NCBI GenBank assembly: GCA_916613615.1
Contig: OU744736.1
Coordinates: 15,201,724 to 15,265,723, forward strand
DNA from: Steromphala cineraria
Lineage: Eukaryota > Mollusca > Gastropoda > Trochida > Trochidae
DNA length: 64,000 nt
Direction of reading: 5' to 3'
Made by a program: the position numbers and the translations under genes. This document shows positions 27,901 to 36,900 of this stretch, in pieces (positions within the stretch are counted from its first letter, which is position 1; every line of letters begins with the position of its first letter). The notes under the pieces were generated by a model. That model saw only the letters and a list, made by a program, of their open reading frames with translations, had not been told where the DNA came from and did no database searches.

Positions 27901-30900
27901 GTCCCCGTGGTTCACGAGAAGTTGGTGGAAGTTGCGTGCCGTGTGCTAAAGGAAGTTACCAGGATCAGGCGGGAAGCACTTCCTGTAAACTTTGCCCCCA
28001 AGGGAAGACAACTCCTGATGTCGGAGCTGTTGACATCCTGGAATGCACAGTATCCTGTAAAGTTTGCCTGTCATATATATATACATCAGATGATTAAACT
28101 AGACCAAGTTCTGAGGAGTAAACATTTCAATATCCTTACTCTTAAGAGATGAAAGATCCTCTCCACTAGGTATGAACCCAGTCCTGTAGGTTGAATAAGG
28201 AGATAAACCTACTGTGTTTTTTCATTTTCGGGTCTACCGTTTGATGTCATCCGGAGCCAAACGTGTTAGCACGAGGCTTTGAATGTAACATATCAATGGT
28301 ATCGAATCTTGATCTATATTTACCCTGTCGCTTAGAATTACATCATTTCCTGGACATAAACATGCATGGTGTTGATGTGATTGTTACCAAGCTCTACTGG
28401 CTAGGGACCAGTTATCGCCGTTTTTTCGAGGTTTATAACTTTTTACTTACTTGCTTTTCAACCAAATCAAACGTTACTCATAGTGATGATTGGTTAGCTA
28501 TTTGCCTTTCTTTTTTGCTTGTTTACAGTTGCCGATCGTGTATTTGAGTAACTCCGCGAAGCGAAAGTTCGAGTGTCTATGTTGTGCTTTCCAACCAACT
28601 AACAGGACCAGTTTATCGCCACTTCATAATTAATTGATTTTCATCTGATGAAACATAATGTTTTTAAATGAAACTAGGACTGCCGCGGCAGTACTTAGGT
28701 CTTCAAGATTCCTCTTTGACCTTCACATACTGTTTGACCTTCACATGCATGTTTGACCTTCACATGCATGTTTGTTAAAGAGGTTTCAAACATACCAAGC
28801 AAAACACCACTTTTCCATATGCAAAGTTTGACCCTTCCTCCTGACCGGAAGTGACTGTTCGATTTTATTCTTTTATCTTGAAGACCTTGCTCATGTCTAG
28901 CTCTCATGCAAAAATCATTAAGTTCTACGGTCTGGTTTTTGAGTTATCTGCCCTTGAATTTGGCGATTTTGAGATTTTTGTCAACTTTGAAAGGTCACAG
29001 CACAAAAAGTATTAATGTTAGCACCATAAATCGACATCGCTTTTTTGTACAATACTTCAGCTACATTCAGTATAAATTTCAGCCCTCTAGTGCAAGTATC
29101 TTCAGAGGAGTAGGGTTTTAAAGGCGGGTGTGGTCGGAAACGGTCGAAAATGCACTAAAAGCAAGATGGCGGCCAAAGCACGTGACCTACGAATTTGTCC
29201 TGATTTACTTTTTTTCATTATTTTTCATTGCGCTTCTTTTAAAAAAAATTTCAAGTCTCTAAGTGCATTTTGAAAAAAAAATCAATGTTAAATTTTCGAC
29301 TTTGGATTCGAACTGGACCTTTAATGTACGAGCCGATTTTGCCCAAAAGCTTAGTTTATCGATTCCAGGGTAAGGGGTACCTGCATGTCAAGTTTGGGCG
29401 AATTTGAACAAGCGGTTTGAGCTGTAGATCGTTCACAAGAATTGTACAAATAATAATAATAACTAGGACTGCCGCGGCAGTACTTAGGTCTTCAAGATTC
29501 CTCTTTGACCTTCACATACTGTTTGACCTTCACATGCATGTTTGACCTTCACATGAATGTTTGTTAAAGAGGGTTCAAACATATCCAGCAAAACACCACT
29601 TTTTAAAATGCAAAGTTTGACCCTTCCTCCTGACCGGAAGTGACTGTTCGCGAGCGATTTTATTCTTTAATCTAAAAGACCATGCTGATGTCTAACTCTC
29701 ATGCAAAAATCATTAAGTTCTAAGGTCTGGTTTTTGAGTTATCTGCCCTTGAAGTTGGTGATTTTGAGATTTTGGTCAACTTTGAAAGGTCACAGCACAA
29801 AAAGTATTAAGGTTAGGTCTTACAACTTTACGATTTGAAGAAAGCAATACCTCAGCTACATTCAGTATGAATTTCAGCTCTGTAGTGCAAGTATCTTCAG
29901 AGGAGAAGATTGTCAAAGGCGGGTGGGGTCAGAAACGGTGAAAATTGCACTAAAAGCAAAATGGCGGCCAAAGCACGTGACCTACGAATTTGTCCTGATT
30001 TCCTTTTTTTCATTATTTTTCATTGCGCTTCTTTTAAAAAAAAAATTAAGTCTCTAAGTGCATTTTGAAAAAAAAATCAATGTTAAATTTTCGACTTTGG
30101 ATTCGAACTGGACCTTTAATGTACGAGTCGATTTTGCCCAAAAGCTTCGCACGTCGATTCCAGGTTAAGAGGTATCTCCATGTAAAGTTTGGGCGAAATT
30201 GATCTAGCGGTTTGGTCAGAATCTTTCTCACAAAAAAAGTACAAATAATAATAATAATAATAATAATAATAAACTTGAAGAAATCGGATAAAAACAATAG
30301 GTCTTCACGACTTTGTCTTGAAGACCTAATAATAATAAACTTGAAGAAATCGGATAAAAACAATAGGTCTTCACGACTTTGTCTTGAAGACCTAACTAGG
30401 ATTGACGCGTCAATACTTAGGTCTTCAATATTCCTCTTTGACCTTCACACAGTGTTTGACCTTCACATGACTTCTTGTCTAAGAGGTAAACAGTAACTAA
30501 TACATTATCAAAATGATCAAATTCCACTTGATATTCAGACTTTTCAGAAAAATTCATCATGGTGGCCAATGTCAGCTATGACATCATTCTTCAGAGAATA
30601 TTATTCATAGAAGCAGAAATTTTTGTTGTTGAATTATCTGTCACCGTTTTCAAGATACATGTGATTTAACGCTGTAAAGTAAAGTTGACTGTTTCAGACC
30701 CCTGTATAATGTAATGAAACCTAACACTTTAACTATTGATATTATGGTGATAACTCAAAAAGTTTAACCAAAAGATGCAAACATAATACATGCTACAATA
30801 TACCAGAGTAGGTCAAAAATGCGTAGTCTAGCAATCTAGCAACGGGGAGTTGGAAATGGCCCTTTGTAGCGTCAATCTCTCAAATGAAAGATATGGCCAA

Positions 30901-33900
30901 GACATATTCCAAGACCAAATTCATGTACATGCACGTACACGTACATGAAAGGTGTCCAAGTCAGATCAGAAGAGAGGCAGGAGGTCTAGCAATAAAGACC
31001 AGACCAGACCAGACCGACCCGACCGACCGACTAATTTAATCATAGAGGGTAGAGTCCTGATTTTGACTTATACATGGTAGCAGATTCCACTCAGCTGGGT
31101 GTGAAGGTATTGATTGAATTAACTCTGTTTTAAAAAGCCCTATCACCTCTGTGGAACTTTAAAATATACCTTTCCCTCCAACTCAATGTTTTTAACTTTG
31201 TGAAATTGTTGTTTTCTTGCAAACTATGCGATATGTCATGAAAATTAGACTTTTCTCACCTTTTTTTTTACAAATCCCTTATCTGTCACCGTTTTCGAGA
31301 TACATGTGATTTAACGTTTTTGCCGTCTACTCATTACATCTGCTTCACAAAACATCAATGATAAAATTTCTATCTGTAACGGTTTTGAAACTAAAATTCT
31401 CAAAGTAAAATAACCCTCGAAAAATGTTAAAATCGCCGATAAATGTAAAAAATCTCTTTATGTCCACATATTTCCTTTAATATCAACTTTTATATAATAA
31501 TGACCTGTTGTGAACTTGTTCATCTATCGTTGTAGAACAGAATGCATCAAACAGATTTTATTTTTGACATTTCCTTACAGAGTGGTGCCCCTTTGAACGT
31601 AACACGAAAAATGACACTTCAAAAAAATGTCGAACTCCAAGGGCAGATAACTCGAGTAACAGGTCAAAAATTAAAAATTCGCGGTATGCACGTTTTTACA
31701 CACTCATTAAGCTTTCTAACGAGCTATCACACTAGTCTGTATGTATTGCAGTTAGGGAGGAGAAGATTTTCAAAGACGCGTACCATCAGAACCGCGAAAT
31801 TTCAGAAAATTTTAAGTTTTTCGAAAATAGAAAAAAATCTATTTATACGGCCGAAAACCGCTATGGGCTTAATCGATGGGGAATGTTGTTGCCCACATTT
31901 TGGTGAAAGTTTTATGAAATTATCTCCCATAGTTACCGAGAAATTGAGGTTTGAAGTTTTGACTTTAAGGGGAGATAACTCAAAACCAAAATCGAAATTC
32001 AAAAATCTGGCTCGAGCATGTCTAAGTTAGGTCATAGTCTACAATCCCTGAAAGTTTCATGAAAATCAGCTCGTTAATAAGTTCAGAAATGCGGTAACAA
32101 AAAACGTCCAAATAATAATAATAATAATAAATATAGCCGCAAGCGGCGACAACAGGATTCAGCCGCATCAACAGCCTGTTCAGTACAAAGATAATCATGT
32201 CAGGAGTCATTCCTGAAAGTTTCATCAAGTTTCGTCAACACGTTAAGCTTCAGGAGCCTTTTTAGCATTTCTTTTCCCGACCTTTTTCCTATCGATTTTG
32301 ATCATAAATTCTGAACTAAATTTACTGTTTGCAATCCATGTTTTGATAGATTCCTATTGTATATATATTTGTCTTACATTCCTGAAAAAATTGCATGATT
32401 CTGAGTCCAACTTTTTGAGTTACCGCCCTTTGAAAATGGCACCTTGTACTAAGTCATCAATCTTTGAAAGCTTATAGAGAAAAAACTATTTGAGGTACCG
32501 TCTTTGAATTATGCAAGTTTTATGCTCAATGCCTCAGCTACAACAAACAAAAGTTACAGCACTTTGGTGCAAGTATCTTCAGAGGAGAAGATCTTCAAAG
32601 GTGCATGGGGTCTGAAAATTCTGAAAAAATCCAATATGGCGGCCAAACCACGTGACCTACAACTTCGTCATGATACTTTTTTTTGCGTAGAATTTCCTTG
32701 CGCACCCTCTCATACAAAAATATTTAAATTCTTTGGTCACGTTTTTGATTTATCTGCATTTGAAAATATTATTTTTCTAAGACACAGCAAACTTTGATGG
32801 ATTTGCTACACATAAAATATGCATTATGCAGTATGCATTGTTCATGGCAAAGATAAACATGTCAGGAGTCAGTCCTGAAAATTTCAGCAAGTTCTGCTGA
32901 CGCGTTAAGCTTCAGGAGCATTTTTAGCAATTTTCGACATTTTTTCTCTCGACTTTGATCAAACATTCTGAACGAAAATGATTGTTCGCGATCGATGTTT
33001 TGACAGATTCCTGTTGTATATAAACTCGTCTTACATTCCTGAAAAAATTGCATAATTCTGAGTCCAACTTTTTGAGTTATCGCCCTTTGAAAGTTGCACA
33101 TTGTACTAAGTCACCCGACTTTGAACGCTTCTAGAGAAAAAACTATTTGAGATACAGTCTTCGATGGAACCAAACTTTAATGTTCAATGCCTCAGCTACA
33201 ACATACAACAAGTTTCAGCTCTCTGTTGCAAGTATCTTCAGAGGAGAAGATTCTCAAAGGTGCATGGGGTCAGGAAATTCTAAAAAGTTCGAAAATCCAA
33301 TATGGCGGCCAAACCACGTGACCTACGACTTTGTCATGATTTACTTTTTTGCTTAGAATGTCATTATCTATCTCTGTGCAAAATTTCAAGTCTCTAGGTG
33401 CATTTTGAAAAAATTTCCCATGTTAATTTTTCGATTTTGGATTCGAACTGGACCTTTTATTTATCGACCGATTTCGCCCAAAAGTTTAGCAGATCCTCTT
33501 CTCATAGAGGACTATCAGTGTACAAAATGTCACTGTTATAGCATCAGCCGTTTTTGCTAAATCCTGTCCACAAAATCGGTGGAATAAAATAATAAAACAC
33601 GCCAATAACAATAAGGATTCAGCCGAAAGGCTGAATCCTTAATAATAATCCGGATAATAACAATAGGTCTTAAGACTTTGTCTTGAAGACCTAATAATAG
33701 GAAATCGGATAAAAACAATAGGTCTTCGAGACTTTGTCTTGAAGACCTAATTATTTCTTTTTTCATTATAGAAGTATTGTACACATTTCATAAATGAACA
33801 TTGATTTCCAAAATAAAAAATAACACTATTTTGACATACATGACATCCCCCCGACCCTGTTGTAAATTTTCTGAATATTTTCTTACGATTCATCATATTA

Positions 33901-36900
33901 TATTTTTATGGTTAACACACCATGGAATAGTTTTCCGATATCCAAGTTTCCGGTGATATTGCTGTTCTTTTCACACAAAAAATGACGCGATCAGATATGT
34001 GCATGTGCAAAAACGAAGTAGTGGCGATAAACTGGTCCCCGGCAATAACTGGTCCCCAGCCAGTATGTATATAAATTTTAAACTATCAGTAGTGATAAAA
34101 GACTTCTAGAAAGTTTTCAGATGGAGCAACTCCCGAAGCTTACAGTGACTGTAAACATGTCGACTCTCGTCATGAAGTTCTTTTCTTTGGTAGTGTGTAT
34201 CAAAACTCAGGGAATCGCCCGTCATAAAAATCGGTTCGAACGTAGGTTCAACCATGAAAATAAACCAATAAAATTTGTGGATTTTGAAATGCCATGGTAG
34301 AATATTTTTGTACCAGTTTAGTTCAGGCAAAACAAAGCATGGTTGAGCAGTAACTTGCCCCTAGCTGATGGTACTGAAGGCTTTTGTCAAACTTATGATT
34401 GGAAGCAGAGGGTTACATTAGAACATGTGGCCAACAGGGATGTAGTCAGACCTGGTGGAGGGGAAACACCTCAATGTACCAAGTTCATTCCTGATATAGT
34501 TGACGTTTTAGACTTCTATTCCTTAGAACTAAGTCGATTTTAACCAGAATGTGTATCTATTAATGACATCTTTTAGTTACAGTTTGAATGCTCTCTTTAA
34601 AGTGATTCAAGTAGATCTGCTCCATGACTTAATATAAAATTGGAGCCCTCCTTTAAAGTCTAAATCCTGCTTGAATAAATTTTTTTTGAAAAAGTCAAGG
34701 GCCTCATTCAGCAAGTCTAGACTGTACAAATACACATATGCAACAAGAAAACTACCTTACTGAAATCAGAACAAGTTTTCATTCCCTTTTTCACAATTTC
34801 ATAGACTGAAATTTAGTTAATGTTGGAAATAATTATAGAATATGAAAATATGATTATCATAAACCTTTTTCATTTGCCCTGCTGTAAATAGATATTATAC
34901 TTATACATCCTATCAAAATCTTTCTTGAGAAACATTTATACTATAAAAATACTTTAATGAGGTAAATGTCAATTATTTTTATGGCATTTTATTCTTTCAT
35001 TTTAAGCTGAAGAACAAGATGAAACAGGTATGTCTTTTGAATCTTTATCAACTTATAAAAAAAAAATTTAGAATTTTTGCTTCTATACATGTATATACTT
35101 AAAACACTCTAATATCTTGTCTGAAAGCTCAGGGTCTAGATTTATTAAGCTCAATTAGTGCTATGACCATCGTACAACAAAGTTGATGTACGGAACTTAC
35201 GACAATCAACTATGAGAGGACTCTTTAAGTAACTCTAAAGTAAATTTTACTTTCTTACATTTTGTTACCATTGGACATTACCAAATATCAATTGAATTGT
35301 TTAAAACAGCATTCACTTACCGGTAAGTAAGTGTAGCAAGTATTTTGGATCTCATTATAGGTAAAAATATTCTGAGAAATATTTTGCTATTAATATGTTT
35401 TAAATAGCTTTATCATTCACCAATTGAAGATATTGCTGTTTGATAAAGTTAGTACACACTGACTGAACAAGGTCATGACCCTTTATTATGCATGAAGTCA
35501 CCATATTATTGGGACAGCAACTTACTCATTCTAACAAAATAAATGTCTCTTCAGTATTATATGGAATGATCTTTGAATAAACTTCATTCAAGAAACTAAA
35601 CCTTTTTCTGTTCACTCACTTTAACAAAATATCTGTCTCTTCAGTATTATATGGAATGATCTTTAAATAAACTTCATTCAAGAAACTTAATCTTTTTTTG
35701 TTCACTTACTCTTACAAAATATCTGTCTCTCAAGTACTACATGGAATGATCTTTAAAAAAATTTGGCTTTTGGTGAAGGTAACACATACACAAAATATCT
35801 ATTGATTTAAACATCAAAATCCACATACGTGCATATATATAGCAGGTAATTCTTAACTCATCAAGCCTTTCCTGAGAAACATTATTTATTTACTATGTGT
35901 TTCTTAAGAAATAATTTTTGCCAACCAATACTTAAAGTCAAAACTGTATTTTCAACTTTATTTCAGATAAAGAATCAGAAGAAAAAGGTATGTATTCCTA
36001 ATTCTACTTCAATCACAAACAATAAATTTCATGTATTATAAAAGTGAGATCTTAAACAGAAAAAATAAAGAAAAGTATTTCAAATCATCAGTTTCAGGTG
36101 ACAAGGCAGCACTGAATACACCAGCAGTTTATCCACTTTTCTTCCAGGCCTTACTACAGCAAATTGCAATGTAGTTGTATATCTAATGCTTTCAGTAGAT
36201 ATAAGGCTATATCAGTCTAATACATAAAGGACACTTAATAGTTAAAACATTTATGAGTTTAATAAAATTGAAGAAAGTTAAGTATTCTGTTTATAATTGC
36301 CTACATAAATCAAGCGTAATTGCCAAAATACTGCTGAAGATTCCCATGAGTTGCCTGCCATTATGACGACAGTATCAACATTATGACGTTTTTACTTTAC
36401 ACTTTTGTGACATCATATGTTACTTTTTTATTAATCTCTTGAATGATTTGGTATCAAACTCGCTTTGCTCGTTTCATACAAAATCATTACCCCTTTGATA
36501 AAAATAATAGGTTGTTTAGTATCATATACCGGTACAGGTATTACACTAATATTGATGTATCAATAATGTTTCACCAAACTATTTTACATGGGCGAGTACT
36601 AAGTAACACTTTGTTTTTGGAGCAATATGACTTTACATTTATAAGAGGTACTGAATGTATCTGAAAGTTATTAATTATCTTAAAAGTCTTTTGAGTTATA
36701 TACTTAAAGAAAACAACCATTAAAATATGGTTTGAATCACACAAGAGACATAAACTGGTTTGTATAGTTATGCAGTAAATTTGGGGAATTTATTTAATGA
36801 TTTGTGTAATTACTGTGATATGTATGTCTTGACAATAACATTTCTTTGATTTTTCTTTTAAATAGTATAATATTTTCATTTCTCCCTTTTGATGAGGAAA

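Noticed and set aside
31542..32030. 162-codon open frame as a gene
   Set aside because: It lies in repeats, has no domain, signal or splice context, and low-complexity residues typical of chance frames.
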